The notes: a model not told the origin generated them from the letters alone. Shown: positions 42,300 to 52,093, counted from the stretch's first letter. The stretch is 64,000 bases of DNA from QHCA01 sp003244095 (GCA_038329965.1 JBBQNN010000009.1:10110-74109); one strand, 5' to 3'. Translations and numbers: made by a program.

Positions 42300-43679
42300 A
42301 TGCGGGAGTTGGCAGGCATCGTCAAGGCCTACGACATCCGCGGTGAGGTGCCGGCCGAGCTGGACGAGGAGATCGCACACGCCCTCGGCGCGGCCTTCGT
42401 CAGGGTGCTCGACGCCCGCGCCCTCGTCACCGCGCACGACATGCGCGACTCCTCCGTCCCCCTGTCGCAGGCCTTCGCCGAGGGTGCCTGCGAGCAGGGC
42501 GCCGACGTCATCGAGACCGGTCTCGGGTCGACCGACATGCTCTACCTGGCCGCCGGCTCGCTCGACCTGCCCGGCGCGATGTTCACCGCCAGCCACAATC
42601 CGGCCAAGTACAACGGCATCAAACTGTGCCGTGCGGGTGCGGCACCGGTCGGCCAGGACACCGGGCTGGCCGAGATCCGGGCGCTGGCCGAGCTGGCCCT
42701 GTCCGACCAGGGCCTGCCGCCTTGGCCGGGCGCCCGCGGCACGGTCAGCCGGCGCGACGTACTGCCCGACTACGCCGCCTATCTGCGCGGGCTGGTCGAT
42801 CTCTCGGCAATCCGGCGCCTGACCGTCGTGGTGGACGCCGGCAACGGGATGGCCGGGCACACCGTGCCGACCGTGTTCGACGGGCTGTCGATCGACCTCG
42901 TGCCGTTGTACTTCGAGCTCGACGGGACCTTCACGAATCACGAGGCCAACCCGCTGGTGCCGGCGAACCTCCGCGACCTGCAGGCCGCCGTCGTCGAGCA
43001 CCGGGCCGACCTCGGACTTGCCTTCGACGGCGACGCCGATCGCTGCTTCGTGGTAGACGAGCGTGGCCGGCCGGTGTCGCCGTCGACGGTCACGGCCCTC
43101 GTCGCGGCCCGAGAGCTCCAGCGGGAGCCGGGCGCCACCATCATCTACAACCTCATCACGTCGCGCGCGGTCCCCGAGATCGTCCGGGAGCGGGGCGGCG
43201 TGCCGGTGCGCACGCGGGTGGGCCACTCCTTCATCAAGGCCGAGATGGCCCGCACCGGAGCGATCTTCGGCGGCGAGCACTCAGCGCACTACTACTTCCG
43301 TGATTTCTGGCGGGCCGACACGGGCATGCTCGCCGCATTGCACGTCCTCGCCGCACTCGGCTCGCAGGTCGGGCCGTTGTCGGATCTGGTGTCGCAGTTC
43401 AGCCGCTATGCGGCCTCCGGGGAGATCAACTCGGCGGTCGAGGACCAGGCGGCCGCCCTCCGGGATGTCGAGGCCGCCTTCGCCGGTGCCGCCGTCGACT
43501 ACGTCGACGGGCTGACCGCCGCGCTGCCCGACGGCAGCTGGTTCAACCTGCGGGCCTCCAACACCGAACCCCTGCTGCGCCTCAACGTCGAGGCGCCCGA
43601 CGAAGCCCGGCTGGCCACCCTGCGCGACGACGTGCTCGCCCTGGTCCGCGCGCCGGCAACCGCTCAGAGCCACACCTGA
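42300..43679 (+). CDS. manB: phosphomannomutase/phosphoglucomutase
   Basis: Alpha-D-phosphohexomutase interconverting 6- and 1-phosphates of mannose or glucose. 459 residues in four domains. Active-site FTASHNPAKYNG holds the phosphoserine Ser98; the metal loop is LAFDGDADRCF (DGDADR 243-248); sugar-specificity loop GGEHSAHYYFRDF; phosphate-binding RASNTEPLLRLNVEA. ATG 42300 is six bases after TAGGCT (42288-42293), leaderless. Feeds manC with mannose-1-phosphate. The stop is ~40 bases before Trm112. Confidence 0.95.
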   Translation: MRELAGIVKAYDIRGEVPAELDEEIAHALGAAFVRVLDARALVTAHDMRDSSVPLSQAFAEGACEQGADVIETGLGSTDMLYLAAGSLDLPGAMFTASHNPAKYNGIKLCRAGAAPVGQDTGLAEIRALAELALSDQGLPPWPGARGTVSRRDVLPDYAAYLRGLVDLSAIRRLTVVVDAGNGMAGHTVPTVFDGLSIDLVPLYFELDGTFTNHEANPLVPANLRDLQAAVVEHRADLGLAFDGDADRCFVVDERGRPVSPSTVTALVAARELQREPGATIIYNLITSRAVPEIVRERGGVPVRTRVGHSFIKAEMARTGAIFGGEHSAHYYFRDFWRADTGMLAALHVLAALGSQVGPLSDLVSQFSRYAASGEINSAVEDQAAALRDVEAAFAGAAVDYVDGLTAALPDGSWFNLRASNTEPLLRLNVEAPDEARLATLRDDVLALVRAPATAQSHT

Positions 43680-43717
43680 AGGAGTGCACAACTCATAGCC
43701 ACAATGAAGGAGTGCCC

Positions 43718-43903
43718 GTGAACCTCGACCCTGCACTGCTGGAGATCCTTGCCTGCCCGCAGTGCCACGCCGAGCTCCGCGTCGACGAGGCGGCCGCCGA
43801 GCTCGTGTGCACCAGTGACGCCTGCGGCCTGGCCTATCCCGTCCGGGACGACATTCCCGTACTGCTGATCGACGAGGCGCGGCGCCCGGCCGCGGGCGCG
43901 TGA
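43718..43903 (+). CDS. Trm112 family protein
   Basis: 61-residue Trm112-like zinc protein (partner for methyltransferases, or YcaR-like). Motif: ALLEILACPQCHAELRVDEA followed by LVCTSDACGLAYPVRDDIPV and LL. Cys pattern CxxC...CxxxxC. GTG 43718 is chosen: GAAGGAG (43706-43712) spans an alternative GTG at 43712, which lacks spacing. The stop overlaps the SIS gene start (GTGA), so both are coupled. Bacterial Trm112 function is poorly defined. Confidence 0.88.
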   Translation: MNLDPALLEILACPQCHAELRVDEAAAELVCTSDACGLAYPVRDDIPVLLIDEARRPAAGA

Positions 43904-45078
43904 GCTCGCGACCGGACCCCAGCCGGCTCGACGACGTCGACGCCCTTACCCGCCGCGACCCGTCGGCGATGCTCCGCGTGGTCGCCGGCGCCGGCGCCCA
44001 GATGCGCGAGGCCGCCGTGGCGGCTGCCGATGCTGGTGTCAAGCGTCTGTCCGACGAGGGGCGGCCGCGCGCCGTGGTGGTGGCCGGGATCGGCGGCTCC
44101 GGCATCAGCGGCGATGTGCTCGCGGCCGTGGCCGGGCCCACCTGCCCCGTGCCCGTGGTGGTGCACCGGGGATACGACCTGCCGATGTGGGTCGGCGCCG
44201 CCGACGTCGTCATCGGCGTGTCCTGCTCGGGGACGACCGAGGAGACCCTGTCCGCCGTCGAGCAGGCCGCTCATCTCGGGTGCGCCGTGGTCGGCGTGGG
44301 GGCGGCGGACTCGCCGCTGGCCGACCTCGTCGGCCGGTCCCGTGGCATCCACGTGCCCGTCCCGGCCGGCCGAATGCCCCGGGCCAGCCTGTGGGCACTG
44401 TCGGTGCCTCTGCTGCTCGCCGGTGAGGCCCTCGACATCCTGACCCTCGGCGGGTCCGACATCGACGCGGCCGCCGATCGGCTCGACGAGATCGCCGAGC
44501 GGTGCCGGCCGACGAGTGAGGCCTTCGTCAATCCCGCCAAGCAGCTGGCGATCGAGCTGGGCGGCTCGCTGCCGGTAGTGTGGGGCTCGTCGGACCTCGC
44601 CGGGGTGGCCGCCTACCGGCTGGCCTGCCAGCTCGCCGAGAACGCGAAGTACCCGGCCATCTCCGGCGTCCTGCCCGAGGCCAATCACAACCAGGTCGTG
44701 ATGTTCGACGGGCGGTACGGGAAGGGCGAGCCCCCCGGCGAGGCTGCCGGCTCGGACACCGCCGCGGACGCCGAAGGCGCTGCTTTTTTTCGCGACCAGC
44801 TCGACGACCCGGTGACCGAACGCCTCCGGCTGGTGATCCTGCGGGATTCCGTCGAGCACCCGCGGGTGGCCCGGCGACGGGAGGCGTCACGGGAGTTGGC
44901 CGAGGACCGCGGCATCGAGGTGAGCGAGCTGACCGCCGAGGGCGATGCCCCGCTGGAGCGCCTGGCCAGCCTGATCGGCCTGCCCGACTTCGCCTCCGTC
45001 TATCTCGCGCTGCTCGCCGGCATCGACCCGACGCCGATCGCGCCCATCGTCGAGCTCAAGACGCGAATCCTCACGTGA
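43900..45078 (+). CDS. SIS-domain phosphosugar isomerase (PGI/PMI-like)
   Basis: 392 residues. Two SIS halves: GRPRAVVVAGIGGSGISGDV and DVVIGVSCSGTTEETLSAVE in the first, VVWGSSDLAGVAAYRLACQL and then NAKYPAISGVLPEANHNQVV in the second. ENAK...PEANHN is typical of bifunctional phosphoglucose/phosphomannose isomerases, which turn fructose-6-phosphate into mannose-6-phosphate for manB. GTG 43900 overlaps Trm112. Actinobacterial proteins of this branch have uncertain activity. A 38-base tandem duplication starts at its stop. Confidence 0.85.
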   Translation: MSSRPDPSRLDDVDALTRRDPSAMLRVVAGAGAQMREAAVAAADAGVKRLSDEGRPRAVVVAGIGGSGISGDVLAAVAGPTCPVPVVVHRGYDLPMWVGAADVVIGVSCSGTTEETLSAVEQAAHLGCAVVGVGAADSPLADLVGRSRGIHVPVPAGRMPRASLWALSVPLLLAGEALDILTLGGSDIDAAADRLDEIAERCRPTSEAFVNPAKQLAIELGGSLPVVWGSSDLAGVAAYRLACQLAENAKYPAISGVLPEANHNQVVMFDGRYGKGEPPGEAAGSDTAADAEGAAFFRDQLDDPVTERLRLVILRDSVEHPRVARRREASRELAEDRGIEVSELTAEGDAPLERLASLIGLPDFASVYLALLAGIDPTPIAPIVELKTRILT

Positions 45079-45150
45079 GGCCCGCCGACGTACTCTTCGC
45101 CGCGGAGGCGGCGTGAGGCCCGCCGACGTACTCTTCGCCGCGGAGGCGGC
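45075..45150 (+). repeat. perfect 38-bp tandem duplication
   Basis: The 38-base unit beginning GTGAGGCCCGCCGACG and ending GAGGCGGC is present exactly twice (45075-45112, 45113-45150), then GTGAG resumes at 45151. It spans the end of the SIS gene and the RBS/start of the CDF gene. 38 is not a multiple of three, so the copy also shifts frames between the two genes. Confidence 0.9.
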
Positions 45151-46107
45151 GTGAGCGCGGAGGGCGACAGCACGACAGCGGTGCTCGCCGCACTGGCCGC
45201 CAACCTGGGCATCGCGGTCAGCAAGTTCGTGGCGTTCGCGTTCACCGGGTCGTCGTCCTTGCTGGCCGAGGCGGTGCACTCGGTGGCCGACTCGGGCAAC
45301 CAGGGCCTGCTCCTGCTGGGCGGCCGCCGCTCGCGGCGCCACCGTACCCCCGAACACCCATTCGGCTACGGCCGCGAGCGCTACTTCTACGCCTTCACGG
45401 TGGCCCTGGTGCTGTTCAGCCTCGGGTCGCTGTTCGCGCTGTACGAGGCCTATCACAAGATCACCGAGCCGCATCCCGTCGATGCTCCGCAGTGGGCCTT
45501 CGGCGTGCTGATCGCCGCGATCGTGATGGAGTCGCTGTCGTTCCGTACCGCGGTCCGCACCGCCAACCGGACGCGAGCGGGCATGTCGTGGGTCGCTTAT
45601 GTCCGGCGGGCCAAGGCGCCGGAGGTGGCCGTCGTGCTGCTGGAGGACGCCGCCGCGCTGGTCGGTCTGACGTTCGCCCTGATCGGCGTCACGGTCGCTG
45701 TCCTCACCGGTGACGGGATCTGGGACGGCGTCGGGACGCTGGCGATCGGCCTGCTGCTCGGGGCGGTCGCCGTCGTGCTCGCGATCGAGACCAAGAGCCT
45801 GCTGATCGGGGAGGGGGCCACCCCGGAGGCGGTCCGGCGGATCTCGGCAGCCCTGGTCGGCCCGGGCATCGAGCGGGTCATCCACCTGCGCACGATGCAT
45901 CTCGGGCCGGACGAGCTCCTGGTCGGGGCAAAGGTCGCGGTTTCGCGTGGTGCCTCGGCCGCCGACATCGCCACCGGGATCGACGCGGCCGAGTTGCGGG
46001 TCCGGGCCGCCGAACCAGTGGCCCGGGTCATCTACCTGGAACCCGACATCGACCGTGGCGGTTCCGCGGACTCGGCGGCTGGCGCTCCCGTAGGCCCGTC
46101 CGCATGA
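45151..46107 (+). CDS. cation diffusion facilitator (CDF) transporter
   Basis: Membrane exporter of divalent metals (Zn, Fe, Mn or similar) using proton antiport. 318 residues: ANLGIAVSKFVAFAFTGSSS then LLAEAVHSVADSGNQGLLLL (metal-site HSxxD in TM2), FGYGRERYFYAFTVALVLFS (TM3), LLEDAAALVGLTFALIGV (ExxxD of TM5), and a C-terminal cytoplasmic domain (IERVIHLRTMHLGPDELLVG). The TM5 motif is EDAAAL rather than the HDxxD typical of zinc types, so the metal may not be zinc. GTG 45151 follows the second copy of the 38-base repeat. Confidence 0.9.
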   Translation: MSAEGDSTTAVLAALAANLGIAVSKFVAFAFTGSSSLLAEAVHSVADSGNQGLLLLGGRRSRRHRTPEHPFGYGRERYFYAFTVALVLFSLGSLFALYEAYHKITEPHPVDAPQWAFGVLIAAIVMESLSFRTAVRTANRTRAGMSWVAYVRRAKAPEVAVVLLEDAAALVGLTFALIGVTVAVLTGDGIWDGVGTLAIGLLLGAVAVVLAIETKSLLIGEGATPEAVRRISAALVGPGIERVIHLRTMHLGPDELLVGAKVAVSRGASAADIATGIDAAELRVRAAEPVARVIYLEPDIDRGGSADSAAGAPVGPSA

Positions 46108-46156
46108 TCCAGGCCTGATCCGTCCCGCCGGGACCGGCCCGACGAGGCCTGGATCA
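46105..46156. terminator. nested inverted repeat after the CDF gene
   Basis: TGATCCAGGCCT (46105-46116, overlapping the CDF stop) pairs perfectly with AGGCCTGGATCA (46145-46156). Inside, GTCCC (46122-46126) pairs with GGGAC (46130-46134). A strong two-tier hairpin without a T-tract. Confidence 0.75.
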
Positions 46157-46198
46157 CCCGCGTGTCGTGAGGTGCGTTAGGCGCCGACTCACCGAGTC

Positions 46199-46224
46199 AA
46201 CCTTGACACGCTCGTGCTAAGGTT
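46199..46224. promoter_or_regulatory. MerR-type operator/promoter of the merR-ahcY operon
   Basis: AACCTT (46199-46204) and AAGGTT (46219-46224) are inverted; within them TTGACAC and GTGCTAA form a dyad with a 4-base centre. TAAGGT (46218-46223) lies six bases before GTG 46230, the leaderless -10 spacing. The overlap suggests autoregulation by the MerR protein. Confidence 0.55.
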
Positions 46225-46229
46225 TTCGG

Positions 46230-46633
46230 GTGATGGACGGGCTGACGATCCAGCAGGCGGCGCAGACGACGGGCTGGTCGCCGCGGATGCTGCGCTACGT
46301 CGAGGACGCCGGCCTGATCGAGCCGCTGCGGTCGGCCGCCGGCTACCGGCTCTACGGGCCGGCCGAGCTGCAACGGCTGCGGACCCTGCGGGCCCTGCTG
46401 GCGGAGTTCGACATCGGGCTGACCGACGTCGGCTTCGCCCAGCGGCTGCGCCGCGACCCCGCCCTGCGCACCGCCGTCGATCACTGGTTCGCCGCCGCCC
46501 CGCGCCGGCCTGAAAACGTCCCGGCCGCCGACTGGCTGCGCTGGGAGCAGGACAAGCACCAGAGACTGTTGAATGCGAATGCTCATCTCGCTCCGCTCGA
46601 TGCTCACTCGACCAAGCCGATCAAGGAGACCGC

Positions 46634-46637
<4 letters not shown>
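46230..46637 (+). CDS. MerR-family regulator of the ahcY operon
   Basis: 135 residues. N-terminal winged HTH: LTIQQAAQTTGWSPRMLRYV, then EDAGLIEPLRSAAGYRLYGP, ELQRLRTLRALLAEFDIGLT. The C-terminal part lacks obvious metal-ligand Cys, so an organic ligand is more likely. GTG 46230 is the leaderless start; ATG 46233 is the alternative. Its stop overlaps the ahcY start (ATGA), so it is in one operon with two AdoHcy hydrolases and may sense an AdoHcy-cycle compound (inference). Confidence 0.85.
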
Positions 46638-48108
<1,471 letters not shown>

Positions 48109-48112
<4 letters not shown>

Positions 48113-48144
48113 GTTCGACATTGCCGCTGAGTACGACATAGCCG
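48109..48144 (+). repeat. 18-bp tandem near-repeat at the ahcY / ahcY2 junction
   Basis: CTGAGTTCGACATTGCCG (48109-48126) and CTGAGTACGACATAGCCG (48127-48144) differ at two positions. It duplicates the residues E(F/Y)DIA just where the second hydrolase should begin, so it may have erased the ancestral start codon. Confidence 0.8.
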
Positions 48145-49382
48145 ATCCGTCGCTCGCCCCGTCCGGGCGGGCGCGGATCGACTGGGCCGATCGATCCATG
48201 CCGGTGCTGCGGCAGATCCGCGAGCGGTTCGCGGCGAGCCGACCCTTCGAGGGGCTGCGGGTGACGGCCTGCCTGCATGTCACGACCGAGACGGCCAATC
48301 TGGTACGGGCACTGCAGGCCGGCGGCGCCGAGGTCCGGCTGTGTGCGTCCAACCCCCTGTCCACCCAGGACGACGCCGCCGCTGCCCTGGTCGTCGACCA
48401 CGGCGTCGCGGTCTTCGCCCGGGCCGGCGTCGACCGCGACACGTACTACGCGCACATCGACGCCGCACTGGACGGCGGCCCGGCCCTGATCCTCGACGAC
48501 GGCTGCGACCTCACGACCCGGTTGCACGAGCGGCCGGAATTTCTTGCCGGGGTGCTCGGCGGTTGCGAGCAGACCACGACCGGCGTGATCCGGCTGCGCC
48601 AGATGGCCCGCGCCGGAGCCCTGGCCTTCCCGATGGTGGCGGTCAACGAGACCGGCACCAAGAGCATGTTCGACAGCGTCTACGGTACGGGTCAGTCCAC
48701 AGTGGACGGCATTCTGCGGGCGACCAACATCCTGCTGGCCGGCCGTAAGGTCGTCGTGGCGGGGTACGGCTACTGCGGTCGGGGGGTCGCCCAGCGGCTG
48801 GCCGGCCTCGGTGCCGACGTCGTGGTCACCGAGGTCGACGCCACCAGGGCCCTCGATGCCACGATGCAGGGCTTCCGGGTGCTGCCGATGTCGACGGCGG
48901 CGGCCATCGGCGAGCTGTTCGTCACCGTCACCGGCAACCGCGACGTCCTGCGGCCCGAGCACTTCGCGGCGATGAAGGACGGCGCCATTTTGGCCAACTC
49001 CGGCCACTTCGACGTGGAGATCGACGTACCTGGACTGTTGGGTTTGACGGTCGAGTTGCAGCGCGGGGTGCGCCCGCACACCGACGCCTACGTGATGGGC
49101 GACGGCCGGCAGCTGTTCCTGCTGGCCGAGGGCCGGGTGGTCAACCTGGCCGCCGCCGAGGGCCACCCGGCCGCCGTCATGGACATGTCCTTCGCCGACC
49201 AGGCCCTTGCGGCCGAGTGGCTGGTCGGGGCCGCGGCCGGCCTCGCGGCCGGCGTGCACGACGTGCCGGCCCGCATCGACACGGAGGTGGCCCACCTCAA
49301 ACTGGCCTCGATGGACGTGCAGATCGACGCCCTGAGCCCTGAGCAGGAGGGCTACCTGCGCTCCTGGGAGCAGGGTTCGTAG
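48120..49382 (+). CDS. second adenosylhomocysteinase-like protein, start codon uncertain
   Basis: A ~420-residue AdoHcy hydrolase lacking the long form's insertion, closer to the archaeal/thermophile type. All main motifs exist: LRVTACLHVTTETANLVRAL, CASNPLSTQDDAAAALVV, DDGCDLTTRLH, NETGTKSMFDSVYGTGQS, AGYGYCGRGVAQRL. The conserved N-terminus (AEYDIADPSLAPSGRARIDW) has no ATG, GTG or TTG before it in frame: the first standard start, ATG 48198, would cut it away. ATT 48120 is the best unusual candidate, seven bases after the ahcY stop. A 16/18-match tandem repeat (48109-48144) covers this spot. C-terminal Lys/Tyr of the long form are missing. Confidence 0.75.
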   Translation: MAAEYDIADPSLAPSGRARIDWADRSMPVLRQIRERFAASRPFEGLRVTACLHVTTETANLVRALQAGGAEVRLCASNPLSTQDDAAAALVVDHGVAVFARAGVDRDTYYAHIDAALDGGPALILDDGCDLTTRLHERPEFLAGVLGGCEQTTTGVIRLRQMARAGALAFPMVAVNETGTKSMFDSVYGTGQSTVDGILRATNILLAGRKVVVAGYGYCGRGVAQRLAGLGADVVVTEVDATRALDATMQGFRVLPMSTAAAIGELFVTVTGNRDVLRPEHFAAMKDGAILANSGHFDVEIDVPGLLGLTVELQRGVRPHTDAYVMGDGRQLFLLAEGRVVNLAAAEGHPAAVMDMSFADQALAAEWLVGAAAGLAAGVHDVPARIDTEVAHLKLASMDVQIDALSPEQEGYLRSWEQGS

Positions 49383-49435
49383 CGGACTACACAGAATCCT
49401 CGGACACTGCGTTCAACGGTCATGAGGGTGCATTC

Positions 49436-49618
49436 GTGAACAGCACGTTCGAGGGGTACGTGGCCGGGCGCGGGCAGGCCCTGTTGCGCTTCGGCTATGT
49501 GCTGACCGGCGACCCGCACCTGACCCTAAGGGTTGCCTTGCCTGACCCCGGCCTGCTGAGTCGCCCGGGGTCGGCGGGTGCTAGCCGGTGCGGCGACAAT
49601 GGCTACGAGATGCGGTGA
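49436..49618 (+). pseudogene. SigE-family ECF sigma factor, N-terminal stub
   Basis: MNSTFEGYVAGRGQALLRFG then YVLTGDPHLT is the start of the actinobacterial SigE-like sigma family (expected: ...LTGDPHLAEDLVQ). Similarity ends abruptly there; the remaining ~30 residues are foreign and stop at 49618, overlapping the NUDIX promoter. A deletion remnant of a ~170-residue sigma factor, start GTG 49436. Confidence 0.75.
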
Positions 49619-49643
49619 CGCGGCCGGCCCGTACGCTCGCGGT

Positions 49644-50216
49644 GTGTCCTCTCCGAGCCGTCGCGCGCACCCGTCGGTCTGGAAGATCCACGGCGAGCGG
49701 GTCGTCGATGACACTCGCCGCGCTCACCTGAGCCTCGCCACCGTCGAGCTGCCCGACGGCAAGGTGTTCGAGCAGTACCTCCTCCGTACGCCACCGTCAG
49801 CCACGGTCGTGGTCCTCGACGACCGCGACCGAGTGCTGCTGATCTGGCGGCACCGATTCATCATCGACAAGTGGGTATGGGAGCTGCCCGGCGGCTACGT
49901 CGACCCGGCCGAAGATCCCTCCGATGCGGCCGTGCGGGAGTTATTCGAGGAGACAGGCTGGCGGACCGGTTCGGTCGAGCACATCGGCTCGTTTCAGCCT
50001 TGGATCGGCATGGCCGATTCCGAAAACCATCTGTACCTGGCGCGCGGCGCGGAGTACGTCTCGGAGCCGAAGGACATCAACGAGGCCGCTGCGGTCGAAT
50101 GGCTCGACCTGGACGAGGCCGTGCGCCGGATGGACGCGGGCGAGATCGCCGGCGCCGGCTCCATAATTGGTTTGTTGAAGGTGCAGGCGATGCGTCGGCG
50201 CGAGCGCGGCGCCTAG
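49644..50216 (+). CDS. NUDIX hydrolase (ADP-ribose pyrophosphatase-like)
   Basis: 190-residue NUDIX enzyme. The NUDIX box GGYVDPAEDPSDAAVRELFEETGW fits Gx5Ex7REUxEExGU completely. N-terminal WKIHGERVVDDTRRAHLSLA and LPDGKVFEQYLLRTPPSATV resemble ADP-ribose pyrophosphatases, so ADP-ribose or another NDP-sugar is the likely substrate. GTG 49644 has TACGCT (49632-49637) six bases upstream; an earlier ATG (49578) would overlap the sigma stub. It converges on the regulator gene, with stops almost touching. Confidence 0.87.
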   Translation: MSSPSRRAHPSVWKIHGERVVDDTRRAHLSLATVELPDGKVFEQYLLRTPPSATVVVLDDRDRVLLIWRHRFIIDKWVWELPGGYVDPAEDPSDAAVRELFEETGWRTGSVEHIGSFQPWIGMADSENHLYLARGAEYVSEPKDINEAAAVEWLDLDEAVRRMDAGEIAGAGSIIGLLKVQAMRRRERGA

Positions 50217-50217
50217 C

Positions 50218-51558
50218 TTAGGTTTGCGCTGCCATGGCCCGGTGTTCGAACTCCGTGACGGCCGGCGCGGAGCCGTACGGGCGCAGTTGGCGGCGCAGTC
50301 CGTTGATGTAGCCCACCGCGCGGGCGGACCGCAACTCGACGGCCAGGTCCAGTACGTCCCCGCCGATGGTGCAGGCTTGCTCGACGTCGCCCTGGCCGGC
50401 GTGCGCCGCCGCCAACAGCGCGAGGTTGAACGCCTTGCCACGCACGTAGGACTCGTCCATGTCCAAAGATGCGCGCGCGAACCGTTCGGCTTGCCGCGGC
50501 CGGCCCAGCTCGTGGAAGCAGTGCCCGAACTTGGCCGACAGGTACGCCGGCCCGAAGTAGCCGAGGAACGCCGGGTCCGCGCGCCGGTCCGCGCGGTCGA
50601 GCGTGTGCTCTGCGCGGCCGAGCATGACCGTACACGCCCTTTCACTGCCGGCGGTGGCGTGCGCGTGCGCCTCCAGCAGGTACGCCTCCGCGACCAAAGC
50701 GGACACGCCCGCGCGAGTCGCGGTGCGGGCAGCCGCCCGCGCGAGGTCGACGCCTTGACCAGGCTGGCGCAGGTAGGTGCTCTGGTGACTCATCGCGGCG
50801 AGGATTTCCGCGCCCAGCGGCCGGTCGCCGGCAGCCATCGCGAGGCGCAGTGCGTGCACCAAGTATTCCTGGGCGAGGCCGTGGTAGCCGACGTCGTAGG
50901 TCATCCAGCCTGCCAGCTGTGTCATTTCCGCGGCCGCGGAGAACAGGTCGGCGCCAAGCCGGGCGTCGTATCGGCCGTCCCGGAGCAACGGGGTCACCTC
51001 ATGGTGCAGGTACCGTACGACGCTGGCGCGGGCGTAGCCGCCGCCGAACTCGTTGTCGATGGCCCGCATGGCTGCCGTCATCTGCCGTACCGCAGCGATG
51101 TGTGGCGTGCCGATCGGCCGGCCCTGCGGGTGGTCGGGCCGTTCGGGGCTGCCGAGCAGCCACCGCAACGCTGGCGTTGCGTATGCCCGCCCGTCGAACG
51201 GGCTGGTCGACGGGCGGGCGTCGTCTGCTTCCCACAGTGTCGCCGCCGCGTCGACTCCCGCCGGGATCGACTCGGCGAACACCACCGATGCGCCGGGCCT
51301 CGCCGCGCCCGCGGCGAACCCGAGCTCGGCGTCGGTCATCCGGTAAACCGCCCGGAACAGCCGCCGGTACCGCCGACCCACCTGTCGTTTGCCGTTCTCC
51401 CACTTCGAGATCGACACCTTGAGACTGGCCGGTTCTTGGATCGGCTCGCCGAGGGCGTTCGCGACCGTCATCAACTCGTGGAGAAGCCGGCCCTGCGTCC
51501 AGCCGAGCGCGAGGCGGGCAGCCTGCAGCAACGTTACAGCCTCGCCGTCAGCCACCAC
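50218..51558 (-). CDS. XRE-family regulator with TPR-like C-terminus
   Basis: 446-residue cytoplasmic regulator. HTH near the N-terminus: LLQAARLALGWTQGRLLHEL, then ASLKVSISKWENGKRQVGRR YRR, with an inserted loop. The rest (~150-440) is helical TPR-like (LAQEYLVHALRLAMAAGDRP, LVAEAYLLEAHAHATAGSER, HCFHELGRPRQAERFARASL). GTG 51558 is used: GGAGG (51567-51571) is eight bases upstream; the frame also opens at 51594. Divergent from the small-gene cluster starting 51694, whose promoter region has repeated GCTAACCG. TPR regulators of this type often respond to peptides; here the signal is unknown. Confidence 0.82.
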   Translation of the reverse strand: MVADGEAVTLLQAARLALGWTQGRLLHELMTVANALGEPIQEPASLKVSISKWENGKRQVGRRYRRLFRAVYRMTDAELGFAAGAARPGASVVFAESIPAGVDAAATLWEADDARPSTSPFDGRAYATPALRWLLGSPERPDHPQGRPIGTPHIAAVRQMTAAMRAIDNEFGGGYARASVVRYLHHEVTPLLRDGRYDARLGADLFSAAAEMTQLAGWMTYDVGYHGLAQEYLVHALRLAMAAGDRPLGAEILAAMSHQSTYLRQPGQGVDLARAAARTATRAGVSALVAEAYLLEAHAHATAGSERACTVMLGRAEHTLDRADRRADPAFLGYFGPAYLSAKFGHCFHELGRPRQAERFARASLDMDESYVRGKAFNLALLAAAHAGQGDVEQACTIGGDVLDLAVELRSARAVGYINGLRRQLRPYGSAPAVTEFEHRAMAAQT

Positions 51559-51630
51559 GCCGCTATCCTCCGCGTCGCGGCCAGCATGATCCACCCCGCG
51601 CGGAACTGGCTAGCGATGGTCCCATTTCGC

Positions 51631-51648
51631 GCTAACCGGAGCTAACCG
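51631..51648. promoter_or_regulatory. direct repeats GCTAACCG, possible operator
   Basis: GCTAACCG occurs at 51631-51638 and 51641-51648, ten bases (one helical turn) apart, between divergent genes. Repeats in helical phase are typical for cooperative regulator binding; the XRE protein is the obvious candidate (inference). Confidence 0.4.
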
Positions 51649-51693
51649 AAGCCAGCTATTCGCGAGGGTCCCGGTGCGGCTTGGCTCACCCCC

Positions 51694-51855
51694 ATGCAAC
51701 TTCAACGACGGCACGAACGGGCACGAGTGCTGCGTGCCGCTGTGCGACCGCGAAAGGCATCCGGCCACTCCGGCCGGTGGCGTCGCATGACCCGGCAGTA
51801 CGTCTGCGACCCGCATTACGACGTGCTGCTCCGCACGCGGCTGCGGGCCGGCTGA
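51694..51855 (+). CDS. small basic protein, 53 aa
   Basis: MQLQRRHERARVLRAAVRPR then KASGHSGRWRRMTRQYVCDP and HYDVLLRTRLRAG. Very Arg-rich. It is not certain to be a gene, but its TGA overlaps the ATG of the next small gene (TGATG), a mark of coupling. No RBS is seen upstream of ATG 51694. Unknown function; a DNA- or RNA-binding role is possible from charge alone. Confidence 0.4.
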   Translation: MQLQRRHERARVLRAAVRPRKASGHSGRWRRMTRQYVCDPHYDVLLRTRLRAG

Positions 51856-52031
51856 TGACCAGCGAAGCTCAGCGACTGTGCTGCTGCCGTTGCGGCACCA
51901 TCGCAGCCGTCTTCTATACCCGACCTGACCGCTCCGGGCGCGTCGGCTACTGCTCGGCGCATTTTTTGCAACTGCGCGACGTGCCGGCCGGGTCATTCGT
52001 CCGATGGGCGCGAGACCGGCCGCGGCCATGA
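51855..52031 (+). CDS. small Cys-rich protein, 58 aa
   Basis: MTSEAQRLCCCRCGTIAAVF then YTRPDRSGRVGYCSAHFLQL. Pattern CCCxC...C-x2-H suggests one zinc site. ATG 51855 overlaps the stop of the preceding small gene (TGATG), and its own TGA overlaps an ATG at 52028 (ATGA). Such small zinc proteins are frequent next to XRE/TPR regulators in actinobacterial accessory regions. Function unknown. Confidence 0.5.
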   Translation: MTSEAQRLCCCRCGTIAAVFYTRPDRSGRVGYCSAHFLQLRDVPAGSFVRWARDRPRP

Positions 52032-52093
52032 CGTCCCAGCCGGCGCTGTGGGGCGGGTCATCCAGCGGGGCTGGTGCGGGCATGGTGGCATTG

